Source of the DNA: Ligustrum vulgare
Lineage: Eukaryota; Streptophyta; Magnoliopsida; Lamiales; Oleaceae
Reading direction: 5' to 3'
Assembly (NCBI GenBank): GCA_963555705.1
Contig: OY743170.1
Location: 33,369,362 to 33,433,361, forward strand
Length of the DNA stretch: 64,000 nt
Shown here: piece by piece, positions 1 through 12,236 of the stretch
Layout of the letters: each line of letters begins with the position of its first letter
Position numbering within the stretch: the first letter of the stretch is position 1
Translations under genes and position numbers: made by a program
Notes under the pieces: model-generated
Told to the model about the DNA's origin: nothing
Seen by the model: only the letters and a program-made list of their open reading frames with translations
Databases searched by the model: none

Positions 1-1252
1 GGATCTTGAGTAGATTCTTGAGACGCACTATGAGCAGAGAAATAGGGCGTGGACTCTTCAAAAGTAACATCTGCACTTACAAAGTAGCGTTGTAGAGAAG
101 GATTGTAGCAACGATACCCCTTCTGTGTGTTGGAGTAACCAAGGAAAACACACTTCATGGAGCGAGAGTCAAGTTTATCATGTCCCGGACCAAAGTGATG
201 AACATAGCAAACACACCCAAATACCTTGAGAGGTAATGAATATTGTGGGGAGGAGGAAAACAAGAGAGAGAATGGAGATGCACCGTCCAAAACAGAGGAT
301 GGCATGCGATTAATGAGATAGCATGCAGTAAGGACAACGTCACTCCAGAAACGTTTAGGAACATGCATATGACAAAGAAGAGCACGAGTAACTTCTAATA
401 AATGACGATTTTTGCGTTCTGCAACCCCATTTTGTTGTGGAGTATATGCACATGATGTTTGATGAATAATGCCTTTGGAAGAGAGATATGATGCAAAAGA
501 GGCAGACATATATTCTTTGGCATTATCTGAACGCAAGATACGAATTTTTTGTTGAAATTGAGTTTTAATTAAATTACGAAAAACCTGAAATAGAGAAAAC
601 AACTCAGAACGGTTTTTCATTAAGAACAACCAAGTCATACGAGAACAATCATCCACAAAAGTGACAAAATACTGAAATTTATTAGAAGAAATATTGATTG
701 GTCCCCATACATCAGAATGAATTATCTCAAATAAATTAGAAACACGACTAACATTTCTTGAAGGAAAGGACACACGGTGATGTTTGCTAAGCTGACAAGC
801 TTCACATTCAAGGGAAGACACATTACGAAGACTCAGAACTTGACGTTTTAGAGTAGAAAGAGAAGGGTGACCATGACGACAATGCCACTGCATAGGTGAA
901 ACAGAAGACTGGAGAGCTCGAGGAGGAGAGACTGGTGAAAGATCCATGTAATACAAGCCACCAACTTTATGCCCCATACCAATCATCCTCTTCGTCTTGA
1001 GATCCTGAAAAACACACAAGGAATGATAAAAGGTGACAGAACATTATAGAGTAGTGGTAAGTTTACTAATAGATAATAAACTAAAGGGAAAGCCAGGAAC
1101 ATGAAGGACGGTTGACAAATCAATATCAGAACTAAGACGGGCATTGCCCGAGCCTGCGACACTAGATTGGGAACCATTAGCAAGAGTAACATATGTGGAA
1201 GAAGTAACAGGATGATAATCAAGGAGAAAAGTAGACGAACCAGTCATGTGTT
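1..1252 (-). mobile_element. Ty1/copia retrotransposon pol fragment, 5'-truncated
   Basis: Read on the minus strand this is copia pol. It begins at the post-protease KHMTGSS motif near 1256. Next comes the GAG-pre-integrase zinc-binding region (WHCRHGHPSL, then LECEACQLSKHH), the integrase core (HSDVWGPI, FVDDCSRMTWLF, LRSDNAKEY, YTPQQNGVAERKNR), and the start of the linker to reverse transcriptase (KCVFLGYS). I followed one frame from about 1250 to base 1 and found one in-frame stop, a TAA at 1044-1046. Gag, protease and the 5' LTR are missing, so the element is cut near 1252. Reverse transcriptase and RNase H would lie outside the window. It has the same orientation as the sorting nexin pseudogene and sits where that gene's last intron or exon should be. 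The family is certain; the exact breakpoint is good to about 10 bp. Confidence 0.92.
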
Positions 1253-1721
1253 TACGTACCTAATTTGCGAACTCACTATTTGTTATTTTATTGATCTATT
1301 TTATGTTTTTTTGCAAGATTGACTTTTAGCTTTGTTAATTTGTTATATTATTCATAGATCATTCTAACCATTTTTTATAAAATAACAACACTAAAGATAG
1401 AAAGACTCGTTACAATAATAGACTAAATGATTACTGAATCACCAGAAGGTGAAATAAGTCCTCTAGCTAATTCCAAGTGTTTAAAACGGAAAAGTAAATG
1501 CATCATGGGCTGAATTTATTAATCGCTAAAGCATGTAGTATCTGAAATTGCAATGTGCTCATTTAACAAACAAGAAGAAATGGAATAGTCATTCAGGGTA
1601 AGATACTCAAACGATACAGACGAACACAAGGTAAATAGCATCAAAATGGCATTCACCAAAGTAACTTAAATGTACAAATAATCTAGTCCAAGTGTCTGTC
1701 AGCTACAGTGATATTTCATAC
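1253..1721. other. Gap between copia fragment and SNX2 exon 3; intron-like, no gene
   Basis: AT-rich sequence following the donor site (AAG/GTATGA on the minus strand) of the third SNX2 exon. It should be the last intron. On the minus strand near 1262-1290 a short stretch (AGTGAGTTCGCAA) resembles the expected start of the final SNX2 exon, but it has no acceptor AG directly before it and soon meets stops. I do not call an exon. Confidence 0.4.
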
Positions 1722-3993
1722 CTTGATTCGTTCATAATCTCTAATTGCAAGGCTTTTAGCATCCTCTGTGACCCTAATGGATTCATTTAGCTCTTCTAGT
1801 TTATGAATCCTAGAGTTGTCACCAGCAAAAGTTTTGGATGATGCAGTTTCTTGTTTTGCAGCTCTTGAATGCAAGGAAGACAGTTCTGATGTAAGAATTC
1901 GTATTGTCAACAAAGCACTTGAACGATCAGAGAATGCACTATGTACAGCTAAAATCTGTCCCATATAATCATGCAATGTATCCTGAAATACCCAAAGTGA
2001 TCTGTTAGCATGTTAGGGAAAGGAATATCTTCTTCCTTAAATATAAAAGCCAAAGTTTTGAAGATTATCGCCAGAATCTAAAAATAACTTTTAACCATTT
2101 ACACAATAAAAATTTCAATAAAAGTAAAGAGTAACTGCAATCCCTTGCCTTTATTTCTTCTTGAGCAAAACAATATGCTAACTTATAGAAACAAATTACA
2201 AATTTTTGTAGTAATGACATACATTGCATAAACATATGAACTCCCCTTATTTGGTAATCTGTTGAGTGAAAAAAAGAGTGCACAATAGCACTCCTGTGGA
2301 AGATTGCTATTATGGGTGAAGGATCGAGATAAGAAAATCAACATATTTACAAACAACCATGTAACAACAAGTCAATTTATTGGGGGAGAGGCCAGTATAT
2401 TATGGACGAACAGCCAACACGTCGGTGGGAATAGAATCTGGAACATCTGAGTCCCAAGGACTGGCTCAACCTTCACCACTAAGCTAGCCCTACCTGGAAG
2501 TTTGATAAACTGTAGCAGTTCTTATCACAAAATAACTACCCACAACAACAATGCAGCACTTACCAAATGCTTCACAGTCTGTGCATTTAATGCTCGATAC
2601 AATCTGCCTGCTTTGATAGCTGCAGTTGCAACATTTTTCATGTCAGCAGCCCTCGCTCTTTGAGTATTTAATATGGCATGTTCATTCTCAAACTTTGTCA
2701 ACTTAATAATGCAAGCCCCAATTCTCCCATTGTATCCCCCATATCTTGCTGTGCTTTAACCAGTGACTCTGCCTAACAGTTTAGAAAACCAATTAAACTT
2801 CCAAGTGCAATGCTATACAAATTTAAGACAGAATTCAAAATCGAATTTTATCAGCGGATTAGCTATGCCAACATTTGGCATTCAGAATGCAAGTATGCAT
2901 GAATAACAATATAGAACATGCATAACAATATTACTAGAATCAGTTGCAGAATGTTGATGAAACCTGTTTAGAAGCATTGGTCAGTTGCTGCTCGAGATCA
3001 CGCAACTTCTCTTTCTTCTCCAAGAATTCTTTATCCTCCTCCTCCACAGGAGGCCTTGACCTACCCCAATCAGGCACAACTGACTGCTTCAACTCCTTGA
3101 ACAGCCTAAGCAAATCCCTTCTGCCCTTGGCTGGCACCGCATCCTGCGAATCAACTACACTCCTCGACTCCCCCAGCAGCTGCTTTGGCAGCCTCACCAC
3201 CCCGTCAAGCACCTTTGATGCCACATCAGTTCTTGCTGACAGAGACATCCTCCCCTCCACTGTTAGAAACTCCTTTAACTCATCGCTCTTCTTAATCACA
3301 GGGTGCATTGCAAGCCTCCTCAAGTACTTCTCCAACGCAACTCTCCTCTGTTCCACAAACTCCTGCTTTTGCATCACCTGGCTTTCCATTACACTTTTAT
3401 CAGGCCTTAGAGGAACAAAATATCCTCTATAGCCTTCACTCAGGCGATCAGAAAGCGTAACAACATCTCTAAACCGCCTCCGGACTCTAAAATCCGACTC
3501 TCCATACTCTTCAATATTTGTATTCGTGGTGATCAAATACGTAACATGACTGTTGCCACCCGGAACAATAGATTTAGAAGATTCAACCTCTTTTTTTGGA
3601 TCAGAAACCGTGATTCTCAAATAATCCGAGCCTTCAAGCCGAGACCTCGGAGAGACCTAATTCGTCGTGTATTTCACCGCTCCCACCGGCTCCGACGGAG
3701 GAGGAGACAGTGGGACTATCCTCGAAGGGACTGATAATGACATCAGCGTAGGAAGGGGATTCCGAGATGGAATCGTGAGAGGGAAATAACAGCGGATCCG
3801 ACACAGTAGGGGTGGTGGCAATGGATGGCAGGGTCAACAAAGGGTGACTGGAGGAGGAGAGTGTGGTCATTGCACTGCGGTAATTGGAATAGGATATAGA
3901 ACTCGAAACATCGTACTTGCTGCCATCGTCCTAATTTGGAATTAGGGTTTCCATCTGTTCTCTGCTTGAGTGATTGTTCTCTGAACCCATCAT
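1722..3993 (-). pseudogene. SNX2: Sorting nexin 2 (SNX2a/b type) pseudogene, three exons visible
   Basis: SNX2 proteins are endosomal retromer-associated sorting nexins, with a PX domain that binds phosphoinositides and a C-terminal BAR-like coiled coil. Exon 1 runs 3993-2964. It has the N-terminal SPSYADVIISPF motif and a PX domain (VRRRFRDVVTLSDRL, RPDKSVMESQVMQKQEFVEQ, RRVALEKYLRRL) and ends KQ/GTTTCA. Exon 2 (2772-2564) starts after TTAG and ends KHL/GTAAGT. Exon 3 (1982-1722) starts after TTTCAG and holds the BAR-region ADRSSALLT-like and VTEDAKSLAIRDYERIK segments. There are three lesions: TAG at 3931-3933, 20 codons after the first ATG; a frameshift between about 3634 and 3620, ahead of the PX domain; and a one-base loss at about 2708 in exon 2. 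The last exon (about 55 residues in relatives) is missing, and copia sequence lies beyond 1252. Translation from ATG 3870 would avoid the TAG but not the frameshifts. Assembly error is an alternative to real decay. Confidence 0.88.
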
Positions 3994-4200
3994 TTTTTTC
4001 AATAATTTTTTCGTATTTATTTGCGATTGCTGAAGCAATAAAAAACGGATACAAATTATTTGGAAAAAGTGAAGTTTCAGAGCTTCCTAATTTATTAATT
4101 AATCAGTAAAGAAACGGTAAAATTTGAAGCTAAGTTAAATCTAGTCCAGGGTTTATGTTCAGAAAGGGGATGCGAGGATGGCCTTGGATTTCATTGTCCC
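3994..4200. other. Upstream region of the SNX2 pseudogene
   Basis: AT-rich 5' flank of the sorting nexin pseudogene. I see no convincing TATA box. Bases 4121-4186 recur at 7869-7926. Confidence 0.4.
4121..4186 (+). repeat. Left copy of a ~60-bp direct repeat flanking a 3.7-kb segment
   Basis: The block TTTGAAGCTAAGTTAAATCT followed by GTTTATGTTCAGAAAGG is found here and at 7869-7926 in the same orientation, diverging on both sides. The DNA between (4187-7868) may be an insertion or duplicated segment next to the SNX2 promoter. Confidence 0.7.
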
Positions 4201-6195
4201 AGTGATCAGAGCGTTCGGCCAATTTTTTTTAATGGAAATTACATAAAATGTCATTTTTACATTGTTACTTGCAAATATGTCTGATATCCATTTTCTTGAT
4301 TTTTGAACTTAAATGCCCTCACTAAAAGTTTGAAATTCCAAATTTACAAGAAAATTTGACTACAATATTTTATTGTGATTGGACCAATGAAAATTTAACA
4401 CATCTCTACCCTATATTAAACAAGGACAAATATCAATCAATTCATTCAATATACCATAATCGGAGCCCTAATTACACTACCTCTCTCACATTTTGTTCCT
4501 CGTTTCCCCTCTCTCTCAAGCTCCCTCTCACCCTTCCCAACTTCAGCCACCTTCTCCGACGATACCTTACCCTGTTGCCGCATCCGGTTACCTCGTTAAT
4601 CTATGTGTTCGGGCTAGCATTTCTCCCCACCGATTAGAGTTTCACGGTGCTTCATTTTCGGGACTTCTCTTCGGTAGGTGTTCATCATTTATATTCTACA
4701 AGTTTGAAATTTATAATATGTTTAGTTAAAAAATGTTGAAGGGTAAATTGTGTAGAGATATTTTCATTACTTAATTTGTGTACACACAAAATTGGAATGT
4801 GTTTCGAAGAATGCTAGAGACGTTTGTTCATTTAGCTGCCTTTTTTCTTAGATTAACTTCAAGAAAATCAAGATTCACCCATAAATTTGGGAGATTCCCC
4901 CCAACCCCAGAACAAAGAAAGAATAAATTATTTATTGTTCATGGGCCGAAGTCTTGATAATTGAAACCCATTAAGAAATTCATTCTCTGTATTGGATTTA
5001 TTTGAAAATCTTGAGAGATGTCAAGGGGTGGATGTAGTATTGTATGGTTCAGGAGGGATCTGAGAGTAGAAGATAATCTAGCATTAGCTGCTGGAGTGAG
5101 GGCAGGGGCAACAGTGGAAGATAATCTAGCTTCCAGCATTTGAAAATCTTGATGCCTCCTTAGAAACCTTAGACACTTCTCTTGTCACAAAGAGATCTAA
5201 TGATAGTATTTATTCACTTCTTGAAGTTGTGAAATCTTAAGCAGCTACTCAACTCTTTTTCAAGCATTTATATGGTTAGTTTTGATTTATTTTTTTTCTT
5301 ATGGGTTTTCTTCTTTTGACATATTTGATTGGGTTTCAGTACATGTTGTTGCTTGTGTTGATCTATATTGGATATTGAGTATTATATGTTTCTTCATTTT
5401 CTTTGGTTAATTAATTTGAAATTTGATTGCTGGGAATTGTGTAATTTTTTGGTAATTTCATTCCTTGTAGCTGCTGGGTAGTTATCTATAGTGATCATTT
5501 ATTGATTCTTATGATGGATTGTATATACAAGTACCCAAAATGTCAAGAAAAATGTTGGAAAGATTAAAAAAGAAAAAAAATAGAAAAGAAAGAATAGAGA
5601 GAGAGAGAGATGTTGCTATTATGTAAACGATATTATGTGACCTCCCCCACTTGTTGGGATACTTAACTATGATATATTATAAATGCATCTGAGATTAGGT
5701 TCTACCATTTATCTAAATTGGATGATTACAAATTATGATATTAGAATTGATTTTGTCAGGCATAAAAAGAAAAAAGAGAACTAGAAGATGAGTTTAATTT
5801 CACCGGTGATGAAGGGACTTCGAGCATACTTGGTTAAGCTTAATTGTAGTCTAAAATCACTTTTAGATTTTGTGTCAAACATATTTTACTGTGATTATTA
5901 AGTAAAATATTTCTTCACTTTTAGTATAATACCAAAATTATTTTAGCTGCCCATAAAATTGAGTGGCTATAGAACTATAATACATTGTAAGTGCATTTGA
6001 GGTTGGGATTTACCATTTCCTAGAATTAGATGATTACAATATTTGTATTTCTATAACTTTTTCATATGTACACAAGTTAGTACATAACTAATTATGAAAA
6101 TAATTTATGTGCATTGGTAAGTGCATTTTTATAGATTGCCAATTATATGTTTTTAAATTGTTTTTCCATAGATTGCGAGCTCGCATAGATACGAA

Positions 6196-6417
6196 GTGGT
6201 AGAAGAAGAGCGGGTTTCGGCCCAAATTTCTCAAGTGAGGAATTCGCAATACATAAAAGTTGTCTTCGGCTTCTTAACAAAAATGCAAGAGCTCAAGCTA
6301 GATGCACAATTAATTCAACAAATGTATTTGGAAGATTTGTTTTGTATGACATACAATGAAGTTATAGTTCGTTGGAAATGTTGGTGCATGTGGAGTTTAC
6401 ACTGGTATCATTTGTAG
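6196..6417 (+). CDS. Unrecognised short open frame, possible exon remnant
   Basis: About 73 codons with unbiased, protein-like composition ending in TAG. It opens at a GTG with no in-frame ATG, so if real it is an internal or terminal exon, not a whole gene. It has no signal peptide, membrane segment or known motif, and its hydrophobic spacing hints at a helix (FGFLTKMQELKLDAQLIQQM). Chance occurrence is possible. Confidence 0.2.
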   Translation: MVEEERVSAQISQVRNSQYIKVVFGFLTKMQELKLDAQLIQQMYLEDLFCMTYNEVIVRWKCWCMWSLHWYHL

Positions 6418-7243
6418 TTGATGCATTTTCTCTTGTGTAATATGTATTCAAGTGTTACGTTGTAAATTTCAATTGTACAATGCTTATTGTCTAATTCCAT
6501 GTGTATTTTTTTCTTGAAAATTATGACAATGTAATTTTGCGATCCAAATATTGCACTTCTACTAGGGACTAGTATCATGCTAAACTCGTTTCTAAAATTG
6601 AATATGTTTTCGAAATATTTTTTGGCTTATAGTAACTATTGTGAACAGATTTTGTCACTCTTGACATATGATTTGTCAAGTGTTTAGAAAAACAGGTCTT
6701 AAATGTCGAGAATGGAATGTGGAAATGTCGAGAATTAAACAAAAAACAACAAAACATTCATCAAAGTTTGTGAAGATCAATACTACAAGATTCATTATTG
6801 AGCTTGTGATGAGCATGAAAAGCATGTGAAGTACTAAAAAGGTAAAAATACAAGATTCATTATTGAGCTTCTCGAAAAGTAAATTGAGAAGTTCCCCATA
6901 TCAAACGTCACTTCGAATAACAATGGGCATTGTCCGGTTGCCAAGCCACTTTCAATCGTCATCCATGTCGAGAAAAAAACTACCTACAAGGAGGCGTTTC
7001 AAATGATTAACATATGTTTACCCACAATCTTGACATTTTAAAATTGTCTAGAACAACATTTTAAATGTCATTCTAGATATTATAAATGTTGAGAATGACG
7101 AATTCGAATTCCTTCAACACTTGCATATTTCATCTTCTTCAAAATATTTTTCCCAAATAATTATAGTGGTTATTACCTAAGATTTGAATGGAACTAATGG
7201 ATATTAACTAATATAGATGTGACTAGTCAAGTGTCTAATCAAA

Positions 7244-7245
<2 letters not shown>

Positions 7246-7277
<32 letters not shown>
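7246..7277. repeat. (AT)n microsatellite
   Basis: Uninterrupted AT dinucleotides, about 32 bp. Confidence 0.95.
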
Positions 7278-7279
<2 letters not shown>

Positions 7280-7420
7280 CATTAAGGGTAAGATAGTCAA
7301 ATTACACCAAAATTTGAATATTTTTGCAAAAACTATGAACTTTAGACACAACTTTTGTGATTAGCATAGAATTGGACATTTTTGAAAATTTCCCTTTTAT
7401 TTATTTATTTTTTTCTAGGT

Positions 7421-7600
7421 AAATGTATGGTTAAAAATTGGAGAGAGAAAATGTGTGTGATTAAAAAGTAATTTGAAAAATTGTGTTGTTTATTTACAAT
7501 CAGTTCGTTATTTTGGTATTTTCTAGGTAAATATGTAGTTAAAAATTGGAGAGAGAAAATGTGTAATTAAAAATTAATTTGAGAAATTGTATTGTTTATA
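7421..7600 (+). repeat. Two-copy tandem duplication, ~107-bp period
   Basis: GGTAAATGTATGGTTAAAAA plus TTGGAGAGAGAAAATGTGT at 7420-7460 recurs at about 7527-7565 with the same downstream text (AATTTGA[A/G]AAATTGT.TTGTTTAT). The core AAATTGGAGAGAGAAAAT also appears at 58458, so it belongs to a dispersed repeat family. Confidence 0.8.
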
Positions 7601-7682
7601 AATTGATTTATAAATTGTAATCATTGCGTAAAAGAACCACGTGTCAAATCTTCGATAGATCATTTCATTGTACTTTATAAGT

Positions 7683-7863
7683 GTCGATTTTTAATCACTG
7701 AACTTATTATTTAATTATCTCAATAATTATTGAACCATTCTACGTTTTTGAATGATCACTGAATTTTAAAATGTCGAGTTTTGATCAATAAACTTATGGG
7801 TTAATTATCTCGATAATCACTGAACATATGTCTATTTCTTTGACTGATCATTGAAGTCTTATA
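7683..7863 (+). repeat. Two-copy tandem duplication, ~91-bp period
   Basis: GTCGATTTTTAATCACTGAA at 7683 and GTCGAGTTTTGATCAATAAA at 7774 head two diverged copies that share TTAATTATCTC.ATAAT and TGA[A/C]TGATCA[C/T]TGAA. Confidence 0.75.
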
Positions 7864-7868
7864 TCAAG

Positions 7869-7926
7869 ATTTGAAGCTAAGTTAAATCTTGAGTTTATGT
7901 TCAGAAAGGCAGATGAGGGTATGGCC
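7869..7926 (+). repeat. Right copy of the ~60-bp direct repeat
   Basis: Diverged copy of 4121-4186 in the same orientation. Confidence 0.7.
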
Positions 7927-8093
7927 TTGTTTGAGATATATATATACAACAATTTTTACTCAAAATTTATTTTTAACTACACATTTCTATGAGACTCATC
8001 ATTTTACCCACTTTTCAACAAATTTTCAATCACACATTAAAACTTTATTCAATTTCTTTTACACTGTTTATAAACAAATTAATAAATATATAG

Positions 8094-8325
8094 GTCACTT
8101 TTTAATCACACAAATTTTTCCAAATCACTTTTTAATCACATATTTTATCTCGAAAATATCACATTATTTATTTATATACAATTTTTTTACAAGACAGTGT
8201 GTTAAGAATATTGTCTATATTTGATAAAAGATTTTTGTTTATAAACGAAGAATGTGATATCTTCGAGGTAGAATATGTGATTGAAAAGTGGTTTGAGAAA
8301 ATATGTGTGGTTAAAAAATAATAGG
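8094..8325. mobile_element. Foldback (inverted-repeat) element
   Basis: The left arm (about 8094-8176, with TCACATATTTTATCTCGAAA then ATATCACATT) and right arm (about 8230-8325) are inverted copies. The reverse complement of the right arm reads TCACATATTCTACCTCGAAG then ATATCACATT. The arms are about 85-95 bp with a spacer near 55 bp. No clean target duplication seen. Confidence 0.65.
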
Positions 8326-11215
8326 GTTTTTTGTTAAATAGGTTGGTTAGGTAATAACTTTAGTAAAATAGATATCTTTATTGAAATGTCAAAATTATCC
8401 TTAATGAATAAATTGCAAGGTATATCATTTCTTTATTCTAGTTGATTTAACTCATGACTAACTATTTGAACTTTTTCTAACTTTTTTAATCTTTATCTTT
8501 ATAATAATATATAAAAGTAAGATAGTTCCTAAAAACAATTTTCAGCCAATTTTTCTATATATTTCTATAAATAGTAAGTCCCATAGAATTAAATAGTGTG
8601 AATGCAAAGTGAATTGGTGTGAATGTAAAATTGATGTATGTCAAATGTGAATGCAAAATCTGGATATATATATATTTTAAATAATTGTTGATATTTTTTT
8701 AATCAATTTTAATTTTATTATTAACACTAATAATGAGCACTAATACTGAATGAGTTCAATTAATATTTTTAGTTATCAGTATTAAAATTATCATTTAATT
8801 ATTTTATTTATTTATTTGTTGTTCTTAATATTATAAATTCTATGTATAGCCATCAATATAAAAATTGTGTTTTAATTATTAATGGTCAAATCATTCGTTA
8901 TCTTTAATATTAAAAATCATATTTTCTGAAATATATATGTAATTGAAAAAATGCGCTGTTTATAAATAATTTGTAGAAAAAATTATTGAACGAAGACTAA
9001 TATTGAATAATTAATGCTTTGATTTCTTTTTAGTTAATAATATCAATAGAATTATTAATATTTTTAATCATTCTTAATTTTAATAAATTTTTAAAGATTA
9101 TAGGGTATAAGATTATTTGTATAATTTTGGTGATCTCCAACTTTAATCGATTGTCGTATCATGATAATTGCAATATTTTCAAATTATTATTTTGACTATT
9201 TGACTTTAATTTTTTGAGAATTGTTTTTGTGAAATAGTGATTTTTTAGAATGTAGAGTTAAAAAGTAGTATGAAAAATTCTAAAACATAATTTTTTTAAA
9301 TTTGTGTGATTGAAAATAAATGTTCAGGAAAATTGATTTTTGAAAAATCAATTCTATATGAGTAAGTGATAAAGTATTATGTCTTGTGCGTTAAACAATC
9401 GTGCCGCTTTTATGAATCGAGATGCATAGATGATTTCTTAGTAAATAAAGTTAAATATATTTACGATATACATTCGTTAAAATTTAATCAAAACTAACAT
9501 TTCATATTGCTTAATTTGCTACATTTATTTAAATATATGACCGCATCTGTTTAATTTGTAATATATTAAAGTAAATATGAAATGAAATATTTGTTTAATA
9601 AATTTAAATATCAAATATTGTAATAAGATAGTTTATACCAATTCTAATAGTACTATTCGGATAATGATAAATTATTTGTAATAATCTAGAAATTATATTT
9701 TGAAAAGATTAATTACATTAATAATAATTAAAATTGAATAGTTATGCAAATGAGTTTTGCAAATGGTCGTTGAAGTATTTTTTTTTTTTTTTAAGTAGTA
9801 AGTTATTTAAGTTCCTAAGTGTTACAATTGTAGCAACTTTAAAAAAAAAAAAAAAAAACGGCCCCTATAATTTGCATATAAATGTTTTTAAAAAAAAATC
9901 ATACTTTTTAACAGCTCATTGTACCAAACAGGTGCTTAAGTATACATTCTCCACAAAATCATTATTATTAAACTCATTTTATAGATAATGAAGGCTCAAA
10001 CAAGGACTAAATATGCTCAAAAAAGAAAAACATAATATATAAATAGAGAGCACTTCCCAAAAACAGGTATTAGCCCATTTTCCTGTCTAAAACACAATTT
10101 CTAAAATGGCAATTAGTAGTATTAATTCTGTATTTATTATTTATTTTGGACAAAATTCATATTTAAATTAATCTAATTGAATATAGATTTTTAAATAGCA
10201 GCAATTTTTAGGTCCCGAGGTTTCTTGGTCCGTCTTCTCCTATTGAAAATTAATTACATTTTTTTTAATTTGTTAAAAATAAAAAAAAAACTTTGTCAAT
10301 ATCACATAAATATTTTTATTCAAAAATAGAAAATGAAAGAGAATGAAATAAGACCGTTCATCAATCTATTTTTCTTTTTCTTTTCATTTTCGTTTTAATA
10401 AAATTCTAAGCGTATATCACAAATATATCTATTTTTTCTACTTATTACAAATTCTATTTAAATATAATTTTTCTTTTCCATTTGAAGTTTTAAATCAATT
10501 CAAATTACAATATTTAAAGAAATGCTTGGATCGATAAACATAAGAACAGTAAAAAATAATTAAAGTATGTGTAATGTACCTTTGTAATAAATCGTCTTCA
10601 TTCCTTTCTTGTAATACGGCTTTTCATTTTATGGGAAATTCTGAAATCCCACGTGATATTTATGTTAATGTTGTTATAAGTTTTCAATTTTTTTATTATT
10701 ATCGTCTATAATTTCAATTATTTTGCAGTAGAAGGACTTGGACGGCACCCCGATCGATGTACCAATTAGAAAGTTATAAATTTTTACATACAATTTTATG
10801 CTTAATTTTTTATTTGATTTGTTACTTACCAAATTTCTATTTTTATTAAATTGTAATTTGCCTAGATGGCATTATTTTGTAAATAAGAAAATATTTTAGG
10901 GCACTTTGTTAAACTTATGAATGATTGCACTTAAATTACTCATTTTTGAGAGTAGAGGGACTAAATTGCAAAGTGTCAAAATTTAAACCTATACCTAGTC
11001 TAAAATCGCACATTCCCCTCGGTCTCTCTCTCTCTTCGCACCTACCCTCGGCCTCTCTCTCTCTCTACCGCTCGTCTCTCGCCTCACCGCAGCCGCTGCT
11101 CTCTCTCTGTCCCTTCCTTGCGCACCGTCGACCACCATCACCACCACCACCACCATGCACCTCCATCACCGGTAAGGCCCGCCCCCTCCCTTCCCCTTCT
11201 CCTCTCACGCGCACA

Positions 11216-11420
11216 CACACACGAAACCGGACACACACACACACACACACAATTTTTCACACCCACACACACTGTTGAAATTATTGATTATATATATGTG
11301 TGTGTGTGTGGGCAATCTTGAAGTCCAGATTAGTCTTGAATCTGTGGATAAGGTGCATATACATATATATCTCAAGTTTCTGTTTGTATGTATATATAGA
11401 AATTCAGGTTTAAGTTTTTG

Positions 11421-11494
<74 letters not shown>

Positions 11495-11592
11495 GATTCA
11501 AGTTGTAGTTAAAATTTTTGTATGCTAAATGTCAATTTCGAAGTTAGAGTTTTAATGGAAGCAGTATACACACACACACACACACACACACA
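11216..11592. repeat. Microsatellite cluster in the solo LTR
   Basis: CA tracts at 11216-11270 and 11566-11592, and about 68 bp of AT at 11424-11491. CT tracts and a CAC/CAT run lie just upstream (11022-11165). Short open frames here are low-complexity artefacts. Confidence 0.95.
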
Positions 11593-12236
11593 TCCTTGTT
11601 GTTATATGCAAGATTTTATTTCAAGAGTTTTGAGTTTGAGATAATTAGATGGATTTTTGACTGATTTATGTTTAAATTGGGACTTCGGTTAAATTTTTAG
11701 AATTGTAAATAATTAGATTTGTAATTTAGAAAATTGAGTAAGGAATAATCAAGACATATGCTTTTGAAATAAAAGCCATATTTTTGTTAATGAATGGAAA
11801 TTAAGTAGGAGAAACGGTACATTGACATCGCGGGCAACCAAGACTTCCACCTGCATATTAAGTAAAGTGACTACTAAGGACTATAGGTAAGTAAACTTCT
11901 CCCTATATTTTTATCAAAGTTGAATGTAAATTTGAAATTAATGTGTAAACGACTGTCTTGTAACTTACTTGTTTTGATGAATTTCGTTTACCTTATGAAA
12001 GTATATGTTATTAAGAAGAATGTTCAAGCATGCACGTTATCATGTCATTGCATCATCAAGCATGCATTAACATCGAAATTGGGAAGTCAAATGTTTTTAA
12101 ATAAAAGAAATGTGTCAGGTATAATTTTGTTCAAAAGTTATGTATCCAAGTTTTTTTAAGAAAGAATGGGTGTACTTCTAGTTCATGAAAGATGAGAGTG
12201 GAAAATGGGGCGCGGGGGACCGCGTACCCGAATTAA

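Larger units (their letters stand above)
4201..7868. other. Unassigned 3.7-kb AT-rich segment between two direct repeats
   Basis: No gene recognised. A CT-rich leader-like stretch with CCCTAA and polypyrimidine tracts lies at 4460-4680 on the plus strand. A stretch at 5150-5240 reads as ordinary coding (a frame with ENLDASLETLDTSLVTKRS) but is short and ends in TAA. A short direct repeat (GAAGATAATCTAGC) lies at about 5069 and 5118. A 73-codon open frame at 6196-6417 (VEEERVSAQISQVRNSQYIK) starts just after a splice-acceptor-like ATAG and resembles a residual exon; I do not recognise it. Together these suggest a decayed gene or captured gene pieces inside a transposon. Confidence 0.35.

Noticed and set aside
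1262..1290. Possible first codons of SNX2 exon 4
   Set aside because: A short match only, with no splice acceptor directly before it and stops soon after.
11065..11321. Several open frames with His/Thr/Pro runs
   Set aside because: They are translations of CA, CAC and CT simple repeats inside the solo LTR.
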